Positions 49,058 to 59,639 of a DNA stretch of 64,000 nucleotides are shown here, one piece after another. The translations under genes were made by a program, and so were the position numbers. The notes below the pieces were generated by a model that was not told the DNA's origin, searched no databases, and saw only the letters and a program-made list of their open reading frames with translations. The stretch spans positions 1 through 64,000 of the forward strand of contig JAJEKV010000568.1 of NCBI GenBank assembly GCA_021234155.1, written 5' to 3'. This DNA comes from Isoetes taiwanensis. Taxonomy: Eukaryota > Streptophyta > Lycopodiopsida > Isoetales > Isoetaceae. Within the stretch, counting starts at the first letter, position 1. Each line of letters begins with the position of its first letter.

Positions 49058-49949
49058 TCAGAACTTCTTCTGGTCATGCTGTGCTCCACCACGATAGATG
49101 TTCATTGTCCATTCAAGCTCGCCTACGACTTGGAATTCCAATATATCACCAACCTTAAGAGAATAGTGGCTGACTAGCAGGTCCCAATTATGACTCAAAC
49201 AATATCGACTGGTTTTTGCTTTCAAATTAGTGTCAATACCATCTGGTCCATGAACAAGGATTGCAGAACCCCTTGGAGGCATTCGCCAACGATCTTCCTC
49301 CTTCAATCTCTGACACAGAAAATAGAGAGCTAAGAATTTCGGGAAGGAAAACTAATCAAAGGGGAAATTTTTACTCACCAATCCTGATGAATAAATACGT
49401 TTGAGGAGTGGAACTTTAAAAGGTTTCTTAATGTCTGGTTCATCATCTGATACATTAACAGCGTCTTCTGGTTCTTTTGCTACATGTCTTTGTCCAGCAT
49501 TAACAACTTCCTGCCGTGCTTTTCCATCCTGTACCTGCCAAATTCCAAGGGCTTTGGTCCGATTGCTGCCATCGCACTTCTTTGCAAATATCCTGTTGCT
49601 ATCCTCCGATATCACACAAAAAATAACATCACCATCTACGAAAAGATTATCAGTCAAGAAAGCTTCCCATCCTTGGCCAAAAAACAATTTTGGCCCTGCA
49701 GATGCCACAAAAACTTGATGTTCTTTCCCATTTGGTCCTACAACTATCACATAACAATCTGGGCGCAAAGGAACATGATGGAGCTCCTGGAAATAAGAAA
49801 AATGAGAAGTACATAGCAGAGAGATAAAAAAAATCCACTAAAGCAACCTACAAGTGAAAAACGACTGGGCTTACAAGCAAATGTTCATAATCGACATGTA
49901 TTAGAAAACTTCTTGCCGTCGCGATCAGTCTACCTCCGTTCATCTCCAT
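49058..49949 (-). CDS. REM-type B3-domain protein, intact, three exons (244 residues)
   Basis: Exon 1 (49949-49875) starts at the first ATG (MEMNGGRLIATARSFLIHVD) and ends at CTT/GTAAGC. Exon 2 (49786-49379) follows TTATTTCCAG and ends TTG/GTGAGT. Exon 3 (49309-49058) follows GTGTCAG and ends in TGA. All junctions are phase 0, as in the paralogue at 41931-42800. The first B3 domain (about residues 20-110) shows PDCYVIVVGPNG, KLFFGQGWEAFLTDN and LFVDGDVIFCVI. An acidic linker (EDAVNVSDDEPDIKK) leads to the second B3 (about 150-240) with EDRWRMPPRGSAILV, CLSHNWDLLV and SLKVGDILEF. B3 proteins are nuclear DNA-binding factors specific to the plant lineage. The REM-like group is rapidly evolving and often lies in local clusters, as here. 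No frame damage is visible. Confidence 0.85.
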
Positions 49950-51059
49950 GCAAGATTAATTCGTTCTGCTGGAGGATATTTGATTGCTTCAATATAAAAA
50001 ATAATATACTATAAATATGGTTCTTAAACTATATGATTCTTATTTAATGATGACGTTGCTGACATATATACTACACATAATCCTATGAAAATACACAAAC
50101 ACACTAATGGTTGTATAAAAAGAAAATATGCAATTAGTGCACTATGATACTTGAGTAAATAAAATATCCAATTATGCCTAATGAGGCATTCAAAATTTAG
50201 CAAGGCCTGAGTTTATAGTAAAATAGAAAACAAAAGAATATTACAAGGGCCATTGTTACATGGAGAATGTGTAGTTGTGATCTTTGTTGAAGATACATAT
50301 TTGATAGCAAAGATTCTATTAGCCAAATCTACGATGTAATAAAACATCTTATTGGGTATTCGACTAATCTCCATAATACTTCACCAAGCTAAGTCTTATT
50401 CCCGAGCAGAACACAATGCTTCATCTAGTGAACTAAATGCCTTTCACATGTTTCAAAGGCAAATCTTTCTGGATTGTTTTTATGTCTTTGGAAATCTGTC
50501 TACTATAAGTCATAGATATAAATCTTCCGTTTCTTAACTACACCTAGTTTTTTCTATGTGTACGTTTGTAGGGGTCAGCTTTGTGTAGTTTTGGAATATT
50601 ATTTCGTACCATCACAAACTATTATACAATTTCAAGAATTGCAAATATACTTCTCAAAGTTCAAGTGTAACATGTAGGCATCTCATGTACCAATGTATTA
50701 ATTGCAGGCATCTCATGAGATACCCTATTAAATAATATTTTATGGAAATCCATATGTAATTTGAACATTTGCCCCCTTTTGTATCGAGATAATTATATCA
50801 AATTACTCTTCCTTATAGACATCTTCTTTACATTCAGAACCATCCATTACTATTACATGCAAAGTGAAATATTTGGCCAAAAAATAAGCCTCTTTAGTAA
50901 CTCAGTCCACTAAATTTAAACGAGTCGGAAAAAAGAAATCTTCATGGCAAAATCAGAACATCTCTAAGAGAAAAGTTCTTATAGGGTGCCCAAGATCTCT
51001 AAATTATGATCTGTTCCTATATGATATTAACGTAATTTGTAGATATTCATTCTAACTAA
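49950..51059. other. 5' flank of the minus B3 gene and spacer
   Basis: The promoter of the minus gene should lie here. On the minus strand a TATTTATAGTATATTA stretch at about 50000-50015 is TATA-like. The remainder is AT-rich with no coding motif. Two short repeats of GGCATCTCATG occur at 50676 and 50709. Confidence 0.4.
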
Positions 51060-51284
51060 CATAACCGGATCCGGAACCTTGAACAATCCCACCAAAAATA
51101 AATCTAAGGAAAATTTATTCGTACAATACACATTTCATTTTGCACAAACCTTAAATAACAAGGGACTTGTATATATAATATATATGTATAGTAAATACTC
51201 CGTTTATTCATTCTTCGATAGGGATAGGGATTCAATCGATAGAATCAACAATCCCATATAGTTCTATTTCACGGGAGTGTGTTC

Positions 51285-51434
51285 ATGTTCTCAATCCCGA
51301 AATACAATTTTTTCTTGCTATTTTTACCAATAGCTAGCCTGATTCCCCTGGTAGCTTTTCCAATTTCCGGTGCTTTAGCACCTGTTAGTAAAGGACCAGA
51401 AAAGTTTATTAGTTACGAATCAGGTATAGAACCT
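51285..51434 (+). pseudogene. ndhC: ndhC 5' fragment (plastid NADH dehydrogenase-like subunit 3), nuclear copy
   Basis: From ATG 51285 the frame reads [10 protein letters not shown]-type start (with MF repeated), then [36 protein letters not shown], which is the NdhC N-terminus with its first membrane helix and conserved [13 protein letters not shown] loop. The next expected residues (MGDAW) are replaced: the frame runs into tRNA-Val sequence. About 50 of 120 residues remain, so it is a pseudogene. NdhC is a membrane subunit of the plastid NDH complex, which works in cyclic electron flow. Confidence 0.85.
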
Positions 51435-51436
51435 AC

Positions 51437-51473
51437 ACCGAGAATGTCTACGGTTCGAATCCGTATAGCCCTA
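51437..51473 (+). pseudogene. trnV-UAC: trnV-UAC 3' exon (plastid), nuclear copy
   Basis: ACCGAGAATGTCTACGG, then TTCGAATCCGTATAGCCCTA, matches the 3' half of plastid tRNA-Val(UAC): the 3' side of the anticodon stem, variable loop, T stem and loop, and acceptor strand. A G to T change lies at 51445 relative to the common AGAAGG. The 5' exon, anticodon and group II intron are absent, so it cannot make a tRNA. Confidence 0.85.
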
Positions 51474-51984
51474 CACCCTCTCTCCACTAGGTTCGGTATG
51501 GTACCTATAACCCATTATGTAAGTGGTAATTCTTCCCGACCTCCATAATATACCCAATTATTTCACAGTTATAGAAATTTCTATAAATTTAAATTAATAG
51601 GAATTTCTAGTTGGGGAGAAGGGAAGGAGAGAATCGTTAGAAATACCGAAGCAGTTTTTCCTTCTCCATCAAATTTGATCCGAGGTATTTTTTTTTTCTC
51701 GGGTAATGAATAATAGGATAATAAGACTCTCTTTGTTCTAAAAGACCTAAATCAATCAAAGATTTAGTTTTTTCGGTAAGGATAAGGAATATTAGATTAT
51801 TTCTCAACGATCTTTACAGTATAAATCATAGCCATTTTTGAATCGAATGGTTGTGGCCGAGTCGCGTGGTTAACCAATAAAAGAAGGTATGTATATGAAT
51901 ATCTTTCAACCTTTCTCTATTTTTCCCCAATGTTAAAACCTCATGATGAATATAATATGTCGAAGAAGCAGCTTAACAGGTACG

Positions 51985-53140
<1,156 letters not shown>

Positions 53141-54468
53141 TTTAGTTAGTACGTTTTGTTGACGGGCGTAAGCGGGCAGGGCTGGGCAGCCATGGGCAGC
53201 TTTTGCCCTCTCTGAATTTCAAGCTTAAAGAATGACGAATCATGGCACGAATCGTGAAGAAAACATAAAGAATCATGCTTCCAGTGCATAAATCCCTCTA
53301 GATCCTATTTTTCCAGTTTTTAAAGAATCATGCCTCCAGTGCACAAATCCCTCTAGACCCTGTTTTTCCTTCTACTAGAACTCACTAAAGCCCATAGCTT
53401 CTCTTCATCGTCTTTGGATACTACAGAAGCTTTAGCTTTTCGATAAGAAGTTTTGGATTTTACTCTACCCCAATGCGCAAATCACACCTGAACCAGTGCC
53501 GATTTTGTGGGCAATCCCAAATGCGCAAATCACATCTGGCCCAATGCCAAATTTTCAAGGCAATCTTTGGCAGAAGCATCATCTTTGAAGCAAAAAGTTC
53601 CATATGAGAATGAGATCACCAGCATTTGTCAGAAGCATCGTCTTTCAAGCAGATATTCTTGCATAAGGCACAGATTGAACTGAAATCTAGACTACCAAAA
53701 ATGAAAAAACTTGCAAATGAAAGCAAAATCTTTGAGCTTTGTCAAGCTGAGCAGGAATTTTTTAACCGAAAATGACAGAGCTTGCCTAAAATGACGACCC
53801 AAAATGCATTCAACTCTTGAATTACTGGTGAAATACGAAATGAAAAACTGCTCTAGAAGCAGGAACTGCCCTTCAAAATTCGAGCCTTGAATCTGCAAAA
53901 TCTGTAAGTTTATTTCCAAAATCTGTAAAATAAAACCCTCCCAGATGCCCCATCGTTTTAGCTTAAATGGACAGGCCCATTTTTTTATTGTTTAAGCAAT
54001 CCATGGAGCATATAAGTCGAAATAGTGATGGGCAATAGGTTGTTAAACTTCTGAATTTGCAAATCTAGCAAGGGGAAAAGCATGTGTTGCGTCTTCTCTT
54101 GCCGAATCTTCGCCCTATTTTCATCCAAATGTTCTCTGACCAGCGAAGGCCAAAACCCGCTCAGAAATCCGAAGGATTTCTTCAGCCCACTTCCGCCCAC
54201 TGTAGAATTGAAGCCCACTGTAGAATCGAACCTCTTCTCACAGCTCTGCCTGCCCTGCCCTGCCCGCAATAATGAAAGGGGAAAAAAGCTTAACTGGTGC
54301 CTGCCCATGCGAAATGGCTTTTAGACTAGTTAAGCTATAAATCTTCTCTCGCACACCAAAAGATGAGAGTGGGTTTTTCCCACTCTCACCTCCCTCTCGC
54401 CCTCTCTCGTCTCTCTCATCGTCTCTCCCACAAAAATTTGGATCATGTGGGAGCTCTCTCTTGCGTCG
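53141..54468. other. Gene-free stretch between LINE A copies 2 and 3
   Basis: Contains a diverged duplication (TGCTTCCAGTGCATAAATCC at 53276 and ATGCCTCCAGTGCACAAATC at 53330) and paired CAAATCACATCTGG / CAAATCACACCTGA phrases (53487, 53528). From 54360 a pyrimidine-rich run leads into the foldback repeat. No protein-like frame. Confidence 0.5.
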
Positions 54469-54575
54469 GCCACATGCTCCAAAAATTTTTATCTCTCGTG
54501 CTATACGGCGAGAGATAATTTTTATACCGTATAGCATGAGAGATGCCGAGAGATAATAATCTTCGTGGCTTAACA
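54469..54575. repeat. Foldback repeat, copy 3, with an 18-bp inverted arm
   Basis: ATCTCTCGTGCTATACGG (54491-54508) and CCGTATAGCATGAGAGAT (54527-54544) are inverted repeats with one mismatch. Inside the left arm ATCTCTCG..CGAGAGAT forms a competing shorter hairpin. CCACATGCTCCAAAAATTTT on its left and GGCTTAAC on its right match copies 1 and 2. Confidence 0.85.
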
Positions 54576-54829
54576 ATGCCATTAAAGGGCAAAAATAAAA
54601 GATAGACTGAAAAATAAAAATAGACGTCGGATTTTTTTTTTCCGAATCCCCTGTTTTTGAGATCCTGATAGCCTGTTCTTAAGACGCAGCTATGGCAGAA
54701 GGTCTTAAGATCGACTAGGAGTCGTGGCCATACAAATAGATCGACCAGGAGCCGTTCTTTCAGATGCAGGCCGGTAGGGTTCCAAGTTTTTCAAATGCAA
54801 ACCCATAGGGTTTCAGATCTGGGGTTTCG
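54576..54829. other. Spacer or 5' UTR left of LINE A copy 3
   Basis: Holds a short tandem phrase (CGACTAGGAGTCGTGGCC, CGACCAGGAGCCGTTC at 54714 and 54741) and a related pair TAGGGTTCCAAGTTTTTCAAATG.. / TAGGGTTTCAGATCT. It could be the 5' UTR/promoter of the LINE or unrelated flank. Confidence 0.4.
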
Positions 54830-54908
54830 TTCTCTCTCTCTCTCTCTCTCTCTCCCCCTCCCTCCCTCCCTCCCTCCCTCCCTCCTCTCCCTCTCCCTCC
54901 TCTCTCTC
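54830..54908. repeat. Pyrimidine tract (TC)n/(CCCT)n left of LINE A copy 3
   Basis: About 24 bp of pure TC, then C-rich CCCT units, then TCTCTC to 54908. ORF1 starts only 50 bases later. Together with the TC tract on the right end it brackets the element. Confidence 0.95.
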
Positions 54909-54957
54909 GTGAGGATTTGGTGTGGAGCTTTTGCCTATTTTTGCTTTTTGAACAGAG

Positions 54958-55785
54958 ATGGCCATTCCTAAAGGGCCGAAACCTGCTAAGAAGCCCACGA
55001 AAGCCATAGATACAGATACTGACAGTGAGACCTCGGAGCAACAGCGACAAACTTTGCCAAAAAATACGAAACTGAAGGAAGCCGGGTCGCCCACTGTTGA
55101 TAGCCAAAAACTTGAATCTGATGAGGAGCCGTTGGAAGCGGAAGTTTCTTTGAGCACAATCATGACAGAACTGATCCATTTTCGACATGAAGCTGCACTT
55201 AGGGAAACTAGACTACTGGAGGAAATCAAGGGTCTCAGAGGGGAAAACGAAGCCCTCCGCTCTAATCTCGGGAAATTGCAAGAGGAAGTCATCTTGATGA
55301 AGGAAGATATTACTGATCTGAAAGGGAAAAATTCTGATATAGGAGTAGAAGCAGCAATGGACGAGATTGGGAACCTGCGCAATTTATTTGATGATTATGT
55401 AGAAAATCAGGAGATGAAGCAAAGGGCACTTAATTTGAGGATTGTCGGATTGCTGGAGAAGGAAAATGAGAACACCAAGGAAACAGTTAAGCAATTTTTG
55501 AAAGATGAGATGCTGGTACAGAACGTAGAGGTCTCCGATGCTTTCAGGTTGGGGAAGAAAGAAGCAGGCACCCGCAATATCCTGCTGAAATTCCCTAATA
55601 GAGAGGCAAAATATCAAGTATTGAAGCAGAGGTTTACTCTCAAAGGGAAATTCATTTGGGTTAATGAAGACCTCACAAAGGGGCAGTTGCAGGAGAAGAA
55701 AATGGAGATCCAAAAGTTTAAAGAAGCAAAGCAGAAAAATCAGCAAGTTAAATGGCTGAAAGGGAAAGCGGTTGTATCAGAATAG
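54958..55785 (+). CDS. LINE A ORF1: L1-type RNA-binding protein (275 residues)
   Basis: A basic, Pro/Lys-rich N-terminus (MAIPKGPKPAKKPTKAID) leads to a long coiled coil (about residues 60-135: heptads around ALRETRLLEEIKGLRGENEA and LGKLQEEVILMKEDI). Next is an RRM-like start (RALNLRIVGLLEKENE, about 158-173), and then a C-terminal domain with VSDAFRLGKKEAGTRNILLK, KQRFTLKGKFIWVNEDLT and a basic end. This order (coiled coil, RRM, CTD) is that of animal L1 and Tx1 ORF1 proteins, which form trimers and bind the element RNA. Most described plant L1 ORF1s instead carry a different RRM-like domain plus a CCHC knuckle, and no knuckle is seen here. The frame is intact from ATG 54958. ORF2 starts 22 bases after its stop, in the next frame. 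Confidence 0.85.
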   Translation: MAIPKGPKPAKKPTKAIDTDTDSETSEQQRQTLPKNTKLKEAGSPTVDSQKLESDEEPLEAEVSLSTIMTELIHFRHEAALRETRLLEEIKGLRGENEALRSNLGKLQEEVILMKEDITDLKGKNSDIGVEAAMDEIGNLRNLFDDYVENQEMKQRALNLRIVGLLEKENENTKETVKQFLKDEMLVQNVEVSDAFRLGKKEAGTRNILLKFPNREAKYQVLKQRFTLKGKFIWVNEDLTKGQLQEKKMEIQKFKEAKQKNQQVKWLKGKAVVSE

Positions 55786-55806
55786 GGATGCTTGGGAGGT
55801 CTCAAA

Positions 55807-56271
55807 ATGGTAATCTGGAATATTAACAGACTAACGACAGATAAAGTTGTAACAATTCAGGAATTACTTGTTGACATAGATATAATATGTTTTATTGAAA
55901 CCAAAGAGCATGATTTGTATTCTCTTCCAGATTTACCTGGGTATGAAATGATTTATTCAGTTAAAAATCAGAGGTTTAAAAATATGGACAGTGGTAATGG
56001 CGGGTTAGCTTGTTATGTGCGCCCACGGTACAAGGAACATGTGAAGGGAATCAAAGCGGACACAAACGGGCAATTCATGTGGATTGAGGTACGTGGATCC
56101 CTCTTCTCATATTATTTAGCTATCTGCTATTTTGCTCCAAGGCATAAGAAGATTTACATAGAATCTGATGCATCGCCGGAAGATTTATTCTTCACATTAG
56201 AACAAAATATAATGCACTTTCAGAACAAAGGGAAGGTGATTCTTGTTGGGGATTTCAACAGTAGAACATGA
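55807..56271 (+). pseudogene. LINE A ORF2, first part: APE-type endonuclease N-terminal two thirds
   Basis: From ATG 55807 the frame shows the endonuclease landmarks: WNINRL (Asn of the first motif), IICFIETKEHD (catalytic Glu), GNGGLACYVRPRY, YLAICYFAPRH and VILVGDFNSRT (GDFN). The stop TGA at 56269-56271 overlaps the ATG of the next frame (ATGA). The nuclease C-terminal motifs (STVDYL and ESDHCPL) lie in the second frame, so the domain is split. The simplest reading is a one-base deletion or insertion mutation at about 56265. Stop-and-restart translation could still yield both parts, but a split nuclease is unlikely to work. Confidence 0.85.
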
Positions 56272-59102
56272 AATCATCAGGCTTCCATGTACACAGATAC
56301 AGGGATCCCCTCTGGTTGGATCAAATGGACAAGAAGGATTTGATGAAGGAAGGATGGGACAGATGTTCATCAGATACCATAATCACAAAATCGGGCAGAC
56401 AATTGCTTACCTTGTGCTGTAGTACAAATATGATCATATGCAATGGCCTATCCAGATTTCCAGATACTAAGAAGAATACATGCAGAGGACGGAGTACAGT
56501 TGACTATTTGATCATGGCAGACCAAACCTTGGATACAATTGAGAATTTTCAAGTAGGGGCAGAGCAGATTGAATCGGATCACTGTCCTTTGGTGGTCACG
56601 TTGAATGATAAGAGGATATCACCTCATCCAAACACAAAGGTTGGCAGTGGTTATAGAATGAGAGAAAGCCTGCGCATGGGGTATCAGGTGAAAATTGAGG
56701 CTGCTATGCGCGCAACGATATGGGATGATGATTTATCAAGAGCATGCAGACAGCTAAGCGATTTACTTTCTAGTACGGCCAGAGATATCTTTACACCAAG
56801 GAGAGTTCTGAAAGGACTCCCTTGCAAATCCTGGTATGATCAGGAATGCCGTGATGCCAAAACACAGTGGAAGAATAGCAATGGGGCTGCCAAAGACCAA
56901 TACAGGAGGGCATATAGAAAAATCGCAAGGTCTAAAAAGAGACAGTTTATACAGTGTAAACAAGAAGACTTGTGTAATCAATACAAATCTGATCCAAAAG
57001 GCTTCTGGTGTACATTGAGGAGAAGCCGCCCAAATGATTGCCCGATACCTGCGAATACACTGTGGGAGTATGTCAGAGGTTTGTACAACCAGTCCGGAGT
57101 AGTGTCTGACATCGGAAAGGGGATAAGCTCAGATTTGGAGATCACCTTAGAGGATGTAGCAGAAGGAATAAGAAGGATGGCAAATGGGAAGGCAAGAGAT
57201 AACCAAGGGCTCTGTGCAGAACATCTCAAATGGGCTGGTCCGGAAATCCACCCAATTCTGGTTAGTTTATTCACAAAAGCACTTGTGCATGGTTTTCCCA
57301 TTGAGTGGCGGACCAACCTAGTTGTACCAGTTCATAAGGGTGGATCAAATAAAGATATTAGTAACTACAGAACAATTTTGGTCAGTAGCTTGTTATCTAA
57401 ACTCCTGGCATCTATCCTGGAAACTAAAATAAGCACATGGGCAGAGAATAATGGCAAAAGAGCCGAGTCACAAGCTGGTTTTCGTGCTGGGCGATCTACT
57501 CTGGATCACTTGTTAGCATTGAAAACGATATTTGATACGGTGAAGGGAACAAAGAAACCTGTTTATGTGGCCTTTGTTGATTTTAAAAAGGCATTTGATA
57601 AAGTGCCTAGATCGAAGCTGTGGGAGCGGATGGATAAGCTTATGATCCCAACTCAATATAAAGAGGCAGTACAGGTCTTATATGAGAAAGTATTGATACA
57701 GTTATCATTCCCATTGTCACTAGAGAATCCAGCATACATTGAGAGCAATATTGGAGTAAAACAAGGATGCCCGATGTCCCCTACCTTATTCGGCTTATTC
57801 ATTGATGGATTGGAAAGCTGGCTACAGGAGAATTGTCTGGATGGTGTTATGTTGCATGACTTTGTAGTGCAGTTATTGATGTATGCAGATGACGTGGTCA
57901 TCTTTGCTCGCTCCTCGGAGTGTATGCAGCGGCATTTAGATGGGCTGGCCCGCTTTTGTGATTCAACCGGGATGCAAGTAAATCTGGAAAAAACGAATGT
58001 TATGACTGTAGGAGCGCTCAAGCAAGTGACCTCTTTCAGATACAAAAATAATCCAGTAAGTATTTGTGATTCCTATAAGTACCTAGGGCTGATTTTTCAC
58101 AGAAATCACAGATGGAATACTTGCATTGCTCAAAGGGTTGACGGGAGCCATAAGGCGCTTTATGGCATGCAAAGCTTGTGCAGAGAGGCTCATTTGTGGT
58201 CATGGCCGCTCAAAAGAAGCCTGTTTGAATCTTTAGTACAAAGTGTAGCATTATATGGATGTGAGATATGGGGGCCTAGTCTTCCACAAGGTTTGTGGGA
58301 TGATCTTGAGCAGATTTTGAAGAAGTTCATAAGACTCGAGTTGGGGGTTAAATCACAAACTCCCTATCCAATGATGTTGGCAAAATGTGGTTTGTTACCT
58401 TTAGAGGGAGAAGCCATGATACGGTGTATCCGATTTCTGAAAAAAGTGCTTCAAATGGATGACACTAGGATCCCATGCAAAGCTCTCAACGCTAGTAGGG
58501 AAAAAGGATGGTCTCATGATGTTGTATGCTGGTTGGGTAGATGGGATATCAGTTGGCAAGAGGCGATAACAGTAGATGCTGATCTAAGGCAATGGGTTCA
58601 TGATAAGGTCCAACGGAGAATGTGGTCTCAACCTAAAACAAAGATGATCCTATACAAGCAACACATGAATCCAGGTCTAGTAGCTGCAAATTATCTGGAA
58701 GATAACATCTCGATAAAAAAGAGACATACTCTTGGCAGGATGCGCCTTAGTTCACATCATCTGGGTGTGGAAACAGGTAGATGGGGGCATATAGTCCCAA
58801 GATCTGAGAGATGGTGCAAAGTATGTGGCGATGAGGAAGTGGAAGATGAAGCACATGCACTACTCAGATGTGGGGCATACCATTTGCTCCGGGCCCAACA
58901 TGGTATACTAGTTGATGATCTCCAAAGTTGCTTCTCATTGGGAGGAGAGAAAACAGGAGCTTATTTAATAGAACTTCTACAATATAGAGAGATTTGTCTG
59001 AAAAGATTGAATAGTCTTCTAGATGAAGAAGATGTATTTAGTGAGAGTGACGAGCAAGATGAGGATTCTGAGACTCATTTGCTCTTTTACAATTGTACTT
59101 AA
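56268..59102 (+). CDS. LINE A ORF2, main part: endonuclease end, reverse transcriptase, zinc-binding C-terminus (944 residues)
   Basis: Begins with the end of the nuclease (RGRSTVDYLIMAD at about residue 75-87; ESDHCPLVV at about 103). RT follows: PVHKGGSNKDISNYRTILVS (about 355), ESQAGFRAGRSTLDHLLALK (about 400), YVAFVDFKKAFDKVPRSKLW with the first catalytic Asp (about 430-450), NIGVKQGCPMSPTLFGLFID (about 495) and LMYADDVVIFAR with the YADD pair (about 537). The thumb-like region has KYLGLIFHRNHRWN. Toward the end come RLSSHHLGVETGRWG and CKVCGDEEVEDEAHALLRC, a CX2CX9HX4C block (about 850). The product nicks target DNA and copies element RNA onto it. All catalytic RT residues are present and the 944-codon frame is intact, so mutation has hit only the nuclease joint. 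Confidence 0.93.
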   Translation: MKSSGFHVHRYRDPLWLDQMDKKDLMKEGWDRCSSDTIITKSGRQLLTLCCSTNMIICNGLSRFPDTKKNTCRGRSTVDYLIMADQTLDTIENFQVGAEQIESDHCPLVVTLNDKRISPHPNTKVGSGYRMRESLRMGYQVKIEAAMRATIWDDDLSRACRQLSDLLSSTARDIFTPRRVLKGLPCKSWYDQECRDAKTQWKNSNGAAKDQYRRAYRKIARSKKRQFIQCKQEDLCNQYKSDPKGFWCTLRRSRPNDCPIPANTLWEYVRGLYNQSGVVSDIGKGISSDLEITLEDVAEGIRRMANGKARDNQGLCAEHLKWAGPEIHPILVSLFTKALVHGFPIEWRTNLVVPVHKGGSNKDISNYRTILVSSLLSKLLASILETKISTWAENNGKRAESQAGFRAGRSTLDHLLALKTIFDTVKGTKKPVYVAFVDFKKAFDKVPRSKLWERMDKLMIPTQYKEAVQVLYEKVLIQLSFPLSLENPAYIESNIGVKQGCPMSPTLFGLFIDGLESWLQENCLDGVMLHDFVVQLLMYADDVVIFARSSECMQRHLDGLARFCDSTGMQVNLEKTNVMTVGALKQVTSFRYKNNPVSICDSYKYLGLIFHRNHRWNTCIAQRVDGSHKALYGMQSLCREAHLWSWPLKRSLFESLVQSVALYGCEIWGPSLPQGLWDDLEQILKKFIRLELGVKSQTPYPMMLAKCGLLPLEGEAMIRCIRFLKKVLQMDDTRIPCKALNASREKGWSHDVVCWLGRWDISWQEAITVDADLRQWVHDKVQRRMWSQPKTKMILYKQHMNPGLVAANYLEDNISIKKRHTLGRMRLSSHHLGVETGRWGHIVPRSERWCKVCGDEEVEDEAHALLRCGAYHLLRAQHGILVDDLQSCFSLGGEKTGAYLIELLQYREICLKRLNSLLDEEDVFSESDEQDEDSETHLLFYNCT

Positions 59103-59158
59103 AATTGGGTATGTCTTTTTAGGCCTTTTAGGCCTCCCAAAGACTTAATACACACTTC

Positions 59159-59161
<3 letters not shown>

Positions 59162-59238
<77 letters not shown>

Positions 59239-59265
59239 GGTCTCTCTCTCTCTCTCTCTCTCTCT
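59162..59265. repeat. (TC)n tract at the 3' end of LINE A copy 3
   Basis: TC run 59162-59235, a 5-base break AATGG, then TC again 59241-59265. The second run could be the older target microsatellite and the first the tail made at insertion; the sequence alone cannot tell. Confidence 0.95.
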
Positions 59266-59639
59266 GAACAAGCTAAAGCAACATGTTTTTCTTTGACGAT
59301 TAGGAAAATCTCTATGGCGCCGACATTTTTTCTTAAATTCGTGTCTTTTTTTTTTTACGTTTTACTTATATGTTTCAATATTTGGAACGTTTTTGTCGAT
59401 TTCTTGCTCTCGAAATGTAAATATCCTTGGCGCTTTGCTTCTTGCCTTGATTTTTTGGCTTTTTTGCTTGCTTTCTAATTTTACAACTTTGTGAAGGTTT
59501 TTATGAAGGTTTTTTGTGGCTGGAGGTAAAGGTTTGATGGCGTTTTTTGTGATCTATTGATCTTTGATGTTTTTTGCTGTTGCTTTGAAGGTAAATGCTT
59601 GTTTGTTCGCTGTTATTTAGTTGCAAGACATTGAGGTGG

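Larger units (their letters stand above)
51060..51960 (+). mobile_element. Plastid DNA insertion (NUPT) with ndhC and trnV-UAC pieces
   Basis: Two plastid landmarks lie together: the start of ndhC (51285-51434) and the 3' exon of trnV-UAC (51437-51473). The flanks (51060-51284 and 51474-51960) have the AT-rich look of plastid spacers. In most land-plant plastomes trnV-UAC is upstream of ndhC on the same strand; here the order is reversed and the two are fused mid-gene, so two plastid pieces were joined or a tandem copy lost its middle. The borders are approximate. A family A LINE starts within about 30 bases of the right border. Confidence 0.8.
54909..59161 (+). mobile_element. LINE of family A, copy 3: nearly full length
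   Basis: ORF1 (54958-55785) and ORF2 (55807-59102, one frameshift) are followed by a 59-bp 3' UTR, GGCCTCCCAAAGACTTAATA then CACACTTCACT, running into a TC tract. The left border is taken at the end of the 54830-54908 pyrimidine tract. ORF2 carries an APE-type endonuclease, RT and a C-terminal CX2CX9HX4C, so the element belongs to the APE-bearing LINEs of the L1/Tx1 kind. The RT and zinc-block words match copies 1 and 2 closely. With one visible lesion it is the best preserved mobile element in the window. Confidence 0.9.

Noticed and set aside
51279-51548. A complete small plastid-type protein gene
   Set aside because: Only the first 50 or so residues are NdhC; the rest is translated tRNA and spacer.
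51840-51900. A second tRNA gene in the plastid insertion (TGGCCGAG word)
   Set aside because: The word resembles a D-arm of tRNA-Ser or Leu, but no anticodon stem, T arm or acceptor pairing follows.
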